From assembly GCF_019375475.1 (NCBI RefSeq), contig NZ_JAHXGQ010000001.1:868001-932000 (forward strand): 64,000 nt of DNA, in the 5' to 3' direction. The stretch is from Saccharothrix obliqua (GTDB taxonomy: Bacteria; Actinomycetota; Actinomycetes; Mycobacteriales; Pseudonocardiaceae). Each line of letters opens with the position of its first letter. Position 1 is the stretch's first letter. The position numbers and the translations under genes were made by a program. The notes beneath the pieces were generated by a model that had not been told where the DNA came from, searched no databases, and saw only the letters and a program-made list of their open reading frames with translations. Of this stretch, positions 19,189-27,400 are shown one piece after another.

Positions 19189-19240
19189 ATTGTCCGCCCG
19201 CGACGGTTCGGTCCCGGCCGAAGTGTCCCGGACCTACGTT
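19189..19240. promoter_or_regulatory. Divergent leaderless promoters
   Basis: On the minus strand GACAAT (19189-19194) lies 6 bp before the GTG of the ArsR-type gene. On the plus strand TACGTT (19235-19240) lies 6 bp before the GTG of the fusion gene at 19247. The two promoters share about 40 bp, so one regulator could control both. Confidence 0.5.
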
Positions 19241-19246
19241 GGCCGC

Positions 19247-20530
19247 GTGGAACACGACGTGCTGCTCGACCCCGCGTACACCGTCCCGACCGTGCCGACC
19301 GCCGCACGCGGCGTGGCCTGGCTGCGTGCCCACGTGGCGCGGTTCAGCGAGGGCGCCGACCACGCGCGGCGGCGTGCGCTCGCCGAGGACCTGCTGGCCG
19401 GGGTGGACACCGCGGCGTTGCGGCGGCCCGGTCACGCCGTGGCCAAGCTCGCCGCCGAACTGGGTCTGCCACGCGTCGTCGTCGGCGACGTGGCGGCGGT
19501 GGCGCGGTGCTACCAGCCGCACACCCCGGTGACCGCCGAGGCGGACGCGGCCGTGGCGCGGCTGGTCGAGTGGTGCGGCGGGGCGTGGGACGAGCCGACT
19601 GCCGCCCGGATCGGGCTGCTGGTGCAGGCGAGCGCCGCCATGGAGGCGGTGGTCGCCGGTGCCGTGCCGCCGGTGCCCGCGACCCGGCGCGTCGCGCCCG
19701 ACGGCGCGGTGGTGGAGGTGCCGCTGACCGGGGCGCCGTTCGGCGCGGGACGGCACGCGTGCCCGGGGCGTGCGCACGCCGAAGCGCTGACCGCCGGCGC
19801 GTTCCACCGGCTGCACGACGGACCGGCGCCGCTGGTGCTGCCCAACGCGTGGGATCACGCGTCCGCCGCCGCGCTGGTCGACGCCGGGTTCGCGGCGATC
19901 GGCACGACCAGCCTCGGCGTCGCCGCCGCGGCGGGCCTGCCGGACGCGGCGGGGGTGGCGCGGGCGGAGACCGTCGCGCTGGCACGGCGGCTCGTGCGGT
20001 TGCCGGTGGCGGTGACGGTCGACGTGGAGGCGGGTTTCGGCGACGTGCGGGGAGTCGCGGCGGAACTCGCCGACCTCGGCGTGGTGGGCGTGAACATCGA
20101 GGACGGTCGGGGTGCGGCGTTGGCCGACCCGGTGGAGCAGGCGGCGCTCGTGCGGGCGTGCAAGGACGCCGCGCCGCACCTGTTCGTGAACGCGCGCGTC
20201 GACACGCACTGGCTGGGCGTCGACCGGGGGAGCACCGTGGAGCGGGCGTTGCGGTACGTCGACGCGGGCGCGGACGGGGTGTTCGTGCCCGGCCTGGTCG
20301 ACGAGGGGGAGATCGCGGCCGTCGTGGCGGCGGTGCCCGTGCCGTTGAACGTGTTGGCGCAGCGGGACGTCCGGACGCTGGCCGAGCTGGGTGTGCGGCG
20401 GGTGAGCACCGGGTCGTTGCTGTTCCGCGCCGCGTTGGGTGCGACCGTCGCGACGGCGCGGGCGGTGCGTGACGGTGAGCCCGTCGGTGAGGTGCCCAGT
20501 TACGCGGACGTGCGGCGGCTGAGCGGCTGA
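19247..20530 (+). CDS. Fusion of a cytochrome P450 fragment and a PEP-mutase/isocitrate-lyase-like domain
   Basis: A 427-residue protein. The first 180 residues resemble only parts of a P450: a helix segment (TAARIGLLVQASAAMEAVVA) and the haem-binding motif FGAGRHACPG with proximal Cys172. The usual ExxR and an AGxxT oxygen-activation motif were not found, and the length is under half of a normal P450. From about residue 183 a complete PEP mutase / isocitrate lyase-type barrel follows: PLVLPNAWDHASAAALVDAG, TTSLGVAAAAGLPD, TVDVEAGFGD, GVNIEDG, LFVNARVDTHWL and DAGADGVFVPGLVD. That family makes or breaks C-C or P-C bonds next to a carboxylate with Mg. No stop or frame change separates the halves. 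TACGTT 6 bp before the GTG suggests a leaderless transcript. Confidence 0.8.
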   Translation: MEHDVLLDPAYTVPTVPTAARGVAWLRAHVARFSEGADHARRRALAEDLLAGVDTAALRRPGHAVAKLAAELGLPRVVVGDVAAVARCYQPHTPVTAEADAAVARLVEWCGGAWDEPTAARIGLLVQASAAMEAVVAGAVPPVPATRRVAPDGAVVEVPLTGAPFGAGRHACPGRAHAEALTAGAFHRLHDGPAPLVLPNAWDHASAAALVDAGFAAIGTTSLGVAAAAGLPDAAGVARAETVALARRLVRLPVAVTVDVEAGFGDVRGVAAELADLGVVGVNIEDGRGAALADPVEQAALVRACKDAAPHLFVNARVDTHWLGVDRGSTVERALRYVDAGADGVFVPGLVDEGEIAAVVAAVPVPLNVLAQRDVRTLAELGVRRVSTGSLLFRAALGATVATARAVRDGEPVGEVPSYADVRRLSG

Positions 20531-20569
20531 GGCGGACTTTTCCGGTGGTGTCGCGGGTTGTGGTTCGGT

Positions 20570-21229
20570 GTGGAGCTGACCACGTGGGCGGACGTGGACG
20601 TCGAGTCGGTGGCGTCGGGCACGCGTGCCGCCGCGCCGGACGCGGCGACGTCGCTGGTGTTCTGCGCGGGTGCGGAGGAGGCGTACGTCGTGGGGCCGCG
20701 CACGCGTGGCAAGTTCTACCGGGCTGTGCCCGTGGTGCGGTGGAAGGTGCGGTTGCGGCCTGGTCGGGCGCGGGCGGTGTTGGGCGTGTCGGCACACGAG
20801 TTGGTGGACACCGTGGTGCCGTTGCGCGACGTGTGGGGTGGTTTGGCGCGGCGTGGGTTCGACGGGCTTCGGGCGGCGTTGCGGGAACGCCTCGTCGACG
20901 TCGACCCGGCTCGGGACGCGGTGGTCGCCGAAGCCACGCGTGTCCTGCCGGGGCTGGGCGTCGCGGCGACGGCTCGTGTTCTGCACGTGAGCGAACGGCA
21001 CCTGCGGACGTTGTTCCGCGAGGCGGTGGGTGTGTCGCCGAAGCAGTACGCGCGACTGGAACGCGTCCGGCGGGTGGTGGCGTCGGGGCGTCCCGGGTCG
21101 CTGGCACACCTGGCCGCCGAACTCGGCTACTACGACCAGTCCCACCTCAACGCCGAGTTCCGCGCGGCGATGGGTGTCGCGCCGGGAGCCTTCGCCGCGG
21201 GCCGCTACCCCGACCCCACGCCCTGCTAG
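20570..21229 (+). CDS. AraC-family transcriptional regulator
   Basis: A 219-residue regulator. The N-terminal part (about 1-130) is a small effector domain without a clear cupin motif. The C-terminal AraC helix-turn-helix pair covers about 130-215: LGVAATARVLHVSERHLRTL, FREAVGVSPKQYARLERV and LAHLAAELGYYDQSHLNAEF. The ligand is unknown. The gene follows the fusion gene by 39 bp on the same strand and may be co-transcribed. The start is uncertain: GTG 20570 or TTG 20558; neither has a clear Shine-Dalgarno sequence. Confidence 0.85.
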   Translation: MELTTWADVDVESVASGTRAAAPDAATSLVFCAGAEEAYVVGPRTRGKFYRAVPVVRWKVRLRPGRARAVLGVSAHELVDTVVPLRDVWGGLARRGFDGLRAALRERLVDVDPARDAVVAEATRVLPGLGVAATARVLHVSERHLRTLFREAVGVSPKQYARLERVRRVVASGRPGSLAHLAAELGYYDQSHLNAEFRAAMGVAPGAFAAGRYPDPTPC

Positions 21230-21240
21230 GGCGTGGGTCG
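21211..21240 (+). terminator. Hairpin overlapping the stop of the AraC gene
   Basis: Left arm cgaccccacgccc (21211-21223, one bulged C) pairs with gggcgtgggtcg (21229-21240). The stop codon lies in the loop/right arm. There is no long T-run. Confidence 0.6.
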
Positions 21241-21298
21241 AGTAGTTGTCTATCTCGCGCCGGCAGGGGCGGTCTTGGGGGCGGTCGCCCCCGTGAAA

Positions 21299-21420
21299 CT
21301 TTCAGGGAGCCTGCCTGATAGTTAGCGCCGTGCTCGACTGGCGTGTTTGTCTGTGCTGGTGGGGGTGGTCGTGGGGGCCGTGGCTGCCGGCGCGTAACTT
21401 TCAGGGAGCCTGCCTGATAA
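21299..21420. repeat. Palindromic repeat cluster 4 (two copies)
   Basis: Copies lie at 21299-21321 (right arm CCTGATAG) and 21398-21420 (right arm CCTGATAA), both of the asymmetric subtype and in the same orientation. They occupy the gap between the convergent AraC and GNAT genes. Confidence 0.85.
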
Positions 21421-21464
21421 TTAGGCCCGCCCGAGCGCCGTCCCCCCCGTGCCAGCGGCGACGG

Positions 21465-21968
21465 TCAGAGCTGCTTCGCGAAGTACAGGGCGATCTCACC
21501 CTCCGCGGGCGTGCCCCGGTACAGGGTGGTGTCCAACCCGCACAGGGTGAACCCCATCCGCTGGTAGGCCCGAACCGCCGGGACGTTCACGTTCGACGTC
21601 TCCAGCCACGCCGTGCGCGCACCGATCGACCGCCCGTGCTCCAACGCCAGCTCCACCAGCCGCCGCCCCACGCCCCGACCCCGGTGCGACGGCGCCACCG
21701 TCACCTGCCGCAACACCAACCGCCGGTTCCACTCCTGCGGCTCCACCGACACGAAGCCCCGCAGGCCGCCGTCGTCCTCGGCGACGAAACCGCTTGCCGG
21801 CAACGGCTCCTCGTCGGGCGGGTACTCCTTGGTCAACGGCGGCACCGGGACGGCCACCAGCGTGAACCCCAGCGGCTCCACGCGGACCTCGAAGACGGTG
21901 TCCGTCGTGAAGGTGTCGTCCAGGGAGAGCTTGTCGTCTTCTTCGACCGGTCGGTAACGGAGATCCAC
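21465..21968 (-). CDS. GNAT-family N-acetyltransferase, streptothricin-acetyltransferase-like
   Basis: A 167-residue acetyltransferase. The acetyl-CoA binding motif A is VTVAPSHRGRGVGRRLVELA, followed by WLETSNVNVPAVRAYQRMGF. The pair EWNRRLVLRQVTV / LETSNVNVPA is typical of the streptothricin acetyltransferase branch of GNATs. It could acetylate an aminoglycoside-like or peptide antibiotic, a metabolite or a protein; substrate is not predictable here. The start is a GTG at 21968. It lies 18 bp after the stop of the sigma gene on the same strand and may be read with it. Confidence 0.85.
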   Translation of the reverse strand: MDLRYRPVEEDDKLSLDDTFTTDTVFEVRVEPLGFTLVAVPVPPLTKEYPPDEEPLPASGFVAEDDGGLRGFVSVEPQEWNRRLVLRQVTVAPSHRGRGVGRRLVELALEHGRSIGARTAWLETSNVNVPAVRAYQRMGFTLCGLDTTLYRGTPAEGEIALYFAKQL

Positions 21969-21986
21969 GACCCCATCCTGCCCCGG

Positions 21987-23219
21987 TCAGCCGCAGGCGG
22001 CGGCGCGGTCGAGCAGCAGGGCGCGCTCACGCGCGTTGCGGGTCATCGCGGCGGCCCGCTCGAACTCGGCCCGTGCCTCACCGGCGCGGCCGAGGCGGGC
22101 CAGCAGGTCACCGCGCACGCTCGGCAGCAGGTGGTAACCCTTGAGCGCCTTCTCCTCGACCAGCTCGTCCACCAGCTCCAGCGCGCTCTCCGGCCCGAAC
22201 GCGAAGCTGATCGCCACCGCGTGGTTCAACGCCACGACCGGCGACGGCGCGACCACCGCCAACGCCTCGTAGTACCCGGCGATCCGCAGCCAATCGGTGT
22301 CCTCGGGCCGGCGCGCACGGGCGTGGCAGGCGGCGATGCGGGCCTGGAGCGAGTACGGCCCGTGGCCCGCCTTCTCCAGCGCCGCCAGGCCGCGGCGGAT
22401 CAGCAACTGGTCCCAGCGGGCCCGGTTCTGCGCCAGCAGCAGCACCGGTTCGCCGTTCGGGCCGACCCGGGCACGCGTGCGGGACGCCTGGATCTCCAGC
22501 AACGCCACCAGCCCGTGCACCTCGGGCTCACCCGGCACCAGGCGGGCCAGGACGCGGGCCAGGCGCAACGCGTCCGCGCACAGGTCGGGCCGCATCCAGT
22601 CGTCGCCCGCGGTCGCCGAGTAACCCTCGTTGAAGATCAGGTAGATGACGCCGAGCACGCCCGCGAGGCGTTCCGCCCGCTCGTTCTCGGCGGGCACCTC
22701 GAACGACACGCCCGCCTTCGCCAACGCCTTCTTCGCCCGCACGATCCGCTGCGCCACGGTCGACTCCGCGACCAGGAACGCGCGTGCGATCTCGTCGGTG
22801 GTGAGACCGCCGAGCAGGCGCAGGGTCAACGCCACCTGCGCGTCCGGGGACAGCACCGGGTGGCAGGCGGTGAACACCAGCCGCAGCAGGTCGTCGTTGA
22901 TCTCGCCGACGCCCTCGGCCGCGTCCGGCACGTGGTCCTCCTCCAGGGCGCGCCCGATCTCCGCCAGCTTGCGCTGGTAGTTCCGGTCGCGGCGGAACTG
23001 GTCGACGGCCCGGTTCTTCGCGGCGGCCATCAGCCACGCGCCGGGGTTGCGCGGCACGCCCGTCTCCGGCCACTGCTCCAGGGCGCTGACGAGGGCGTCC
23101 TGCGCGAGTTCCTCGGCGAGGCCGACATCGCGCACCACCCTGGCCAGACCGGCGATCAGGCGGGCGGACTCGATCCGCCACACCGCCTCCACGGCACGAC
23201 GCGCATCGGGAGCTGTCAC
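21987..23219 (-). CDS. ECF sigma factor of the ECF42 (DUF6596) type
   Basis: A 410-residue sigma factor, about twice the length of a minimal ECF sigma. Region 2 covers about 10-85 (LAEELAQDALVSALEQWPET, AWLMAAAKNRAVDQFRRDR) and region 4 about 115-170 (LRLLGGLTTDEIARAFLVAE, STVAQRIVRAKKALAKAG). The long C-terminal domain (IYLIFNEGYSATAGDDWMRP onward) is the DUF6596/TPR-like extension of the ECF42 group, which needs it for activity and has no classical anti-sigma factor. These sigma factors are regularly encoded next to DGPF proteins, as here: the DGPF gene ends 50 bp upstream. The start is a GTG at 23219. The likely regulon includes both DGPF genes in this window. Confidence 0.9.
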   Translation of the reverse strand: MTAPDARRAVEAVWRIESARLIAGLARVVRDVGLAEELAQDALVSALEQWPETGVPRNPGAWLMAAAKNRAVDQFRRDRNYQRKLAEIGRALEEDHVPDAAEGVGEINDDLLRLVFTACHPVLSPDAQVALTLRLLGGLTTDEIARAFLVAESTVAQRIVRAKKALAKAGVSFEVPAENERAERLAGVLGVIYLIFNEGYSATAGDDWMRPDLCADALRLARVLARLVPGEPEVHGLVALLEIQASRTRARVGPNGEPVLLLAQNRARWDQLLIRRGLAALEKAGHGPYSLQARIAACHARARRPEDTDWLRIAGYYEALAVVAPSPVVALNHAVAISFAFGPESALELVDELVEEKALKGYHLLPSVRGDLLARLGRAGEARAEFERAAAMTRNARERALLLDRAAACG

Positions 23220-23269
23220 GACCCGGGATCGAATCAGCTCCCGTCACGCGTCGGCGCGGCGGGGTGGTC

Positions 23270-23686
23270 CTACTGGCCCACCCGGGCCCGCAGCTCCTCC
23301 TCGCGCTGGAGGACGTCCGGCGCGACGTCACCGAAGTCCTCCGGCGAGAACACCTGGCGGATCTCGATCTGCGACTCGGCGCCGGTCGGGTTCGGCACCC
23401 GCTTCACCCACTCGACGGCCTCCTCCAGCGACTTGACCTCCAGCAGCCAGAAACCCGCGATCAGCTCCTTGGTCTCGGCGAACGGCCCGTCCACGACGGT
23501 CCGCTGGTCACCGGAGAAGTACACCCGAGCGCCCCTCGAACTCGGGTGCAGCCCCTCGCCGGCCAGCAGCACGCCGGAGTTCACCAGCTCCTCGTTGAAC
23601 TCGCCCATCGCGCGAAGCTCCTCGTCGGTGGGCATGGCGCCCGCCTCGGTGTCGGGCGTGGCCTTGACGATCACCATGAAACGCAT
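23270..23686 (-). CDS. DGPF-domain (YCII-related) protein, sigma-linked
   Basis: A 138-residue DGPF protein starting MRFMVIVKATPDTEAGAMP, with the signature VVDGPFAETKELIAGFWLLE at about residues 65-84 and a C-terminal extension (QVFSPEDFGDVAPDVLQREE) typical of members linked to ECF42 sigma factors. It shares the layout of the DGPF protein at 916 (LLxGEGLHPSSRGARV corresponds to ITAEGVHPSAKGARV). Function is unknown; a role in sensing or signalling with the sigma factor is proposed for the family. It is the first gene of a minus-strand unit DGPF - sigma - GNAT and has an ECF42-like promoter upstream. Confidence 0.92.
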   Translation of the reverse strand: MRFMVIVKATPDTEAGAMPTDEELRAMGEFNEELVNSGVLLAGEGLHPSSRGARVYFSGDQRTVVDGPFAETKELIAGFWLLEVKSLEEAVEWVKRVPNPTGAESQIEIRQVFSPEDFGDVAPDVLQREEELRARVGQ

Positions 23687-23746
23687 CTTCTTCGTCCCCT
23701 TCGGAGGAGTGCTCGTGCCTGTCCCTCAGGCGCTCCCACCACTTAC

Positions 23747-23773
23747 GTCGAACGGGCACCCGCCGGATCGACA
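23747..23773 (-). promoter_or_regulatory. ECF42-type promoter of the sigma-linked DGPF gene
   Basis: On the minus strand TGTCGA (23773-23768), a 17-bp spacer and CGAC (23750-23747) lie about 60 bp upstream of the ATG. The same hexamer and tetramer, with an 18-bp spacer, precede the unlinked DGPF gene at 916. Confidence 0.65.
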
Positions 23774-23877
23774 CGTCGGCCCGACTTTTTTCGACTTTTT
23801 TGTTTTCGCAGGTCAGCGGGGTTGATCACCACGTGGGAAGGCTGGACGTGCCGCCCGGCGCACCCCAAGCTGACGGC

Positions 23878-24948
23878 GTGACCGATGTGGACGTGGTGGT
23901 GGTCGGCGGTGGCGTCATGGGTTCCGCCGCGGCGTGGCGGCTCGCTTCACGCGGGGTGGAGGTGGCGTTGTTCGAGCGGTTCGCGCGCGGGCACGTGCTC
24001 GGGTCCTCGCACGGCGCGTCGCGGATCTTCCGGCTGGCCTACCGGGACCCGGTGTACGTGCGGTTCGCGGCCGAGGCGCGGGAGGGCTGGCGTGCACTCG
24101 GCGGCGGCCTGCTCACCGAGACCGGCGGTGTCGACCACGGCGACATCACCGGGTTGCCGGAGGCGCTGGCCGCCGCGGGCGAGCCCGGCGAGGTGCTGTC
24201 GCCGGACGCGGCACGTGAGCGGTGGCCGGGGTTCCGGTTCGACGACGCGGTGTTCCACCACCCGGCGTCCGGGCGGCTGCACGCCGACCGGGCCGTGGCC
24301 CGGTTCCAGGACCTGACGGTCGCCCTCGGCGGCGTGGTGCGGTACGAGACGCCGGTGCGTGAACTGCGGGTCGGTGAGCGGGTGGAAGTCGTGACGGAGC
24401 ACGGCGTTTACCGCGCGCGGCGGGTCGTGGTCGCGGTCGGGTCGTGGACGGCCGCGCTGCTCGACGGCCTGGTCCCGTTGCCACCACTGGTGGTCACGCA
24501 GGAGCAGCCCGCCCACTTCGCGCCGGTGACCGACGCGACCTGGCCCGCGTTCATCCACCGCCGACCCGGCGGGGTGTACGGGCTGGAGACGCCGGGCGAG
24601 GGCGTGAAGGTCGGCACGCACGGCGGCGGACCGGTGGTCGACCCGGACGCGCGTGACTTCCGCGCCGAGCCGACCCGGCTCGCCGCGTTGCGGCGGTACG
24701 TGCGGGACTGGTTGCCCGGCCTCGACCCCGCCGCGTTCACCCCGATCAGCTGCACCTACACGTCGACGCCCACCGAGGACTTCGTGCTCGACCGGCGCGG
24801 GCCGCTCGTCGTCGCGGCCGGGTTCTCCGGGCACGGCTTCAAGTTCGCGCCCGCGGTCGGCCGGGTGCTCGCCGACCTCGCCACGTCCGGACCCGGCGGC
24901 GACCGCCGCTTCGCGCTGGATATTCCCGGAACGACGCGGAAAACCTGA
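23878..24948 (+). CDS. Monomeric sarcosine oxidase / N-methyl-amino-acid oxidase-like flavoenzyme
   Basis: A 356-residue FAD enzyme of the DAO/MSOX family. The FAD motif is VVVVGGGVMGSAAAWRLASR at residues 5-24, followed by the conserved loop SSHGASRIFRLAYRDPVYV. The region CTYTSTPTEDFVLD places Cys292 where monomeric sarcosine oxidase binds FAD covalently, and GFSGHGFKFAPAVG closes the FAD site. Such enzymes oxidise secondary amines with O2, giving formaldehyde or an aldehyde plus H2O2. The substrate could be sarcosine, N-methyltryptophan or another amine. The start is the GTG at 23878. Two flavin monooxygenase genes follow on the same strand (80-bp and 11-bp gaps), suggesting a catabolic unit. 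Confidence 0.88.
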   Translation: MTDVDVVVVGGGVMGSAAAWRLASRGVEVALFERFARGHVLGSSHGASRIFRLAYRDPVYVRFAAEAREGWRALGGGLLTETGGVDHGDITGLPEALAAAGEPGEVLSPDAARERWPGFRFDDAVFHHPASGRLHADRAVARFQDLTVALGGVVRYETPVRELRVGERVEVVTEHGVYRARRVVVAVGSWTAALLDGLVPLPPLVVTQEQPAHFAPVTDATWPAFIHRRPGGVYGLETPGEGVKVGTHGGGPVVDPDARDFRAEPTRLAALRRYVRDWLPGLDPAAFTPISCTYTSTPTEDFVLDRRGPLVVAAGFSGHGFKFAPAVGRVLADLATSGPGGDRRFALDIPGTTRKT

Positions 24949-25028
24949 GCGTTCCCACAGGGTGGTCGCCCCTCCGACCGGGTCCCGCGCCGGCGCAGAA
25001 TCCGGAACAGGTCGAAGGGAGCTGGGAC

Positions 25029-26069
25029 ATGGGGACTGGTCTGCACCTCGCCGCGGCGCTGGAGGGCACCGGGTGGCACCCCGGGGGACCGGGCGATCCG
25101 GCGCGGTTCACCCCGGACTACTGGGTGGACCTGGTGCGGGAGGCCGAGCGCGGCCTGCTGGACTTCGTCACGTTCGAGGACGGGCTCGGGCGCACCGGGC
25201 GGCTGGACTCGGTGCTGGTCGCGTCCCGCGTCGCGCCGCTGACCACGCACATCGGGCTGGTGCCGAGCGTGGTGGCGACGTTCACCGAGCCGTTCCACCT
25301 GTCCAAGGCCATCGCGACGCTCGACTACGTGAGCGCCGGCCGGGCGGGTGTCCGGGTGCGGGGCAGCTTCTCCGCCGAGGACGCGCGGCACTTCGGGCGG
25401 CGGTCGTTCCCCGACGTGCCCGGCGAGGAACTGCTGGCGGACCTGGTGGAGGAGACCGCCGACTACGTCGAGGTGTTGCGGCGGCTGTGGGACAGCTGGG
25501 AGGACGACGCCGAGATCCGCGACGTCGCCACCGGCCGGTTCATCGACCGGGACAAGCTGCACTACGTCGACTTCCGCGGTCGGTGGTTCAGCGTCAAGGG
25601 TCCCTCGATCACGCCGCGCCCGCCGCAGGGCGCGCCGCCGGTCGCCGTGCTGTCGCACTCGCCACGCATCCACGACCTCGCGCGGCGGCAGGCGGACATC
25701 GTGTTCAGCACGCCGCACGACGTCGCGGAGGTCCGGGCCGCCGCCGCGGAACTCGGTGGCCTGCGGCACTTCGCGGACATCGTGGTGTTCCTCGGCGGTG
25801 ACCGCGACGCCGCGGACGTGACGTCCGACGCGCACGTGTTCACCGGCACGGCGAGCGAGCTGGCGGACCTGCTGGTGGCCTGGCACGCCGCGGGTGTCGA
25901 CGGGTTCCGGCTGCGACCGGCGGTGCTGCCGGACGACCTGGTGGCCATCACCGGCGAACTCGTGCCCGAACTCCAGCGCCGCGGCGCGTTCCGCACCGAG
26001 TACGGCGCCACGACCCTCCGGGGCCACCTCGGGCTGCCCCGGCCCGCCAACCGCTACGCGGCCGTGTGA
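25029..26069 (+). CDS. LLM-class flavin-dependent oxidoreductase, shorter paralogue
   Basis: A 346-residue luciferase-like monooxygenase. It shows the barrel pattern of the NtaA/SnaA/DszA group: THIGLVPSVVATFTEPFHLS, then a region (AGRAGVRVRGSFSAEDARHF) where the usual GWNxVTS motif is lost, then YVDFRGRWFSVKGPSITPRP. It is about 80-100 residues shorter than typical NtaA proteins, with a shortened insertion, so either the substrate range differs or it follows a different LLM branch. It uses reduced FMN or F420. GGGAG lies before the ATG at 25029. The next gene, a full-length relative, starts 11 bp downstream. Confidence 0.85.
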   Translation: MGTGLHLAAALEGTGWHPGGPGDPARFTPDYWVDLVREAERGLLDFVTFEDGLGRTGRLDSVLVASRVAPLTTHIGLVPSVVATFTEPFHLSKAIATLDYVSAGRAGVRVRGSFSAEDARHFGRRSFPDVPGEELLADLVEETADYVEVLRRLWDSWEDDAEIRDVATGRFIDRDKLHYVDFRGRWFSVKGPSITPRPPQGAPPVAVLSHSPRIHDLARRQADIVFSTPHDVAEVRAAAAELGGLRHFADIVVFLGGDRDAADVTSDAHVFTGTASELADLLVAWHAAGVDGFRLRPAVLPDDLVAITGELVPELQRRGAFRTEYGATTLRGHLGLPRPANRYAAV

Positions 26070-26080
26070 GAGGACTCGCC

Positions 26081-27358
26081 ATGGTCAAGCAGATCCACCT
26101 CGCCGCGCACTTCCCGGGCGTCAACAACACCACCGTGTGGAGCGATCCCCGAGCGGGCAGCCACATCGAGTTCTCGTCGTTCGTCCACTTCGCACAGACG
26201 GCGGAGCGCGCCAAGTTCGACTTCTTCTTCCTGGCCGAGGGTTTGCGGCTGCGCGAGCAGAACGGCCTGATCTACGACCTGGACGTGGTGGGCCGCCCGG
26301 ACACCTTCACCGTGCTGGCGGGCCTCGCCGCCGTCACCACGCACCTCGGCCTCGCGGGGACCATCAACTCGACGTTCAACGAGCCGTTCGAGGTGGCGCG
26401 GCAGTTCACGTCGCTGGACCACCTGTCCGGCGGTCGCGCCGGCTGGAACGTCGTCACGTCGTGGGACGCGTTCACCGGCGAGAACTTCCGGCGCGGCGGT
26501 TACCTGCCGGAGGAGCAGCGCTACGAGCGGGCGCGGAAGTTCCTGGACGCGGCCACCGTCCTGTTCGACTCGTGGCGGCAGGACGGCGACTTCTCCTACC
26601 AGGACGAGTTCTTCGACATCTCCGGCCGGTTCGACCTGCCGCGCTCGCCGCAGGGCAGGCCGGTGATCCTCCAGGCGGGCGACTCGTCCGAGGGCCGCGA
26701 GTTCGCGGCCGCCAAGGCCGACGCCATCTTCAGCAGGCACGCCGGGCTCGCCGACGGGCAGGCGTTCTACCGCGACGTGAAGGGCAGGCTGGCCAAGTAC
26801 GGGCGCAGCCCCGACCAGCTCAAGGTGCTGCCCGCGGCGACGTTCGTGCTGGCCGGCACCGACGCCGAGGCGCAGGAGCGGGCGCACGAGGTGCGGCGGC
26901 AGCAGGTCAGCGGGCAGACCGCGATCAAGTTCCTGGAGCAGCTGTGGAACCGGGACCTGTCCGCGTACGACCCGGACGGTCCGCTGCCCGAGATCGACCC
27001 GCTGGTGGGTGAGAACACCATCGCGCGCGGGCGGGCGAGCGTGCGCAGCCACCGGGACCCGGTCGCGACGGCACGGGAGTGGCGTGAGCTGGCGGCGGCG
27101 AAGAAGCTCTCCATCCGGGAGCTGATCATCGAGAAGACCGCGCGGCAGACGTTCATCGGGTCGCCGTCGTCGGTGGCGACGCAGATCAACGACCTGGTGC
27201 AGGCGGACGCGAGCGACGGGTTCATCCTCGTGCCGCACGTGACGCCCGGCGGTTTCGACGAGTTCGCCGACGCGGTGGTGCCGCTGTTGCAGGAGCGCGG
27301 GGTGTTCCGGACCGAGTACACCGGGCCGACGTTGCGCGACCACCTCGGCCTGGCGTGA
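26081..27358 (+). CDS. NtaA/SnaA/DszA-family flavin monooxygenase
   Basis: A 425-residue LLM enzyme of the nitrilotriacetate-monooxygenase-component-A group. Family marks: VNNTTVWSDPRAG at the N-terminus, LGLAGTINSTFNEPFEVARQ, the signature GWNVVTSWDAFTGENFRRGG, and PRSPQGRPVILQAGDSSEGR. Members use FMNH2 from a separate reductase to oxygenate substrates such as nitrilotriacetate, sulfur heterocycles or pristinamycin precursors. No flavin reductase gene is visible nearby, so one must be supplied elsewhere. The ATG at 26081 has GAGAGG 7 bp upstream; the open frame from GTG 26066 overlaps the previous stop. A bidirectional terminator follows directly. Confidence 0.9.
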   Translation: MVKQIHLAAHFPGVNNTTVWSDPRAGSHIEFSSFVHFAQTAERAKFDFFFLAEGLRLREQNGLIYDLDVVGRPDTFTVLAGLAAVTTHLGLAGTINSTFNEPFEVARQFTSLDHLSGGRAGWNVVTSWDAFTGENFRRGGYLPEEQRYERARKFLDAATVLFDSWRQDGDFSYQDEFFDISGRFDLPRSPQGRPVILQAGDSSEGREFAAAKADAIFSRHAGLADGQAFYRDVKGRLAKYGRSPDQLKVLPAATFVLAGTDAEAQERAHEVRRQQVSGQTAIKFLEQLWNRDLSAYDPDGPLPEIDPLVGENTIARGRASVRSHRDPVATAREWRELAAAKKLSIRELIIEKTARQTFIGSPSSVATQINDLVQADASDGFILVPHVTPGGFDEFADAVVPLLQERGVFRTEYTGPTLRDHLGLA

Positions 27359-27362
27359 CGTG

Positions 27363-27400
27363 CCCGCGTGCCCACCGGTTCGGCCCGGTGGGCACGCGGG
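27363..27400. terminator. Perfect 16-bp hairpin between convergent genes
   Basis: Arms cccgcgtgcccaccgg (27363-27378) and ccggtgggcacgcggg (27385-27400) flank a 6-nt loop. It sits exactly between the stop of the monooxygenase gene and the stop of the ESX-type gene, so it can serve both directions, though it has no T-run. Confidence 0.8.

Noticed and set aside
18452-21145. An 897-codon minus-strand frame
   Set aside because: It runs antisense through the fusion and AraC genes and is a GC-bias artefact.
21330-23825. An 831-codon plus-strand frame
   Set aside because: It is antisense to the GNAT, sigma and DGPF genes, which have clear family motifs.
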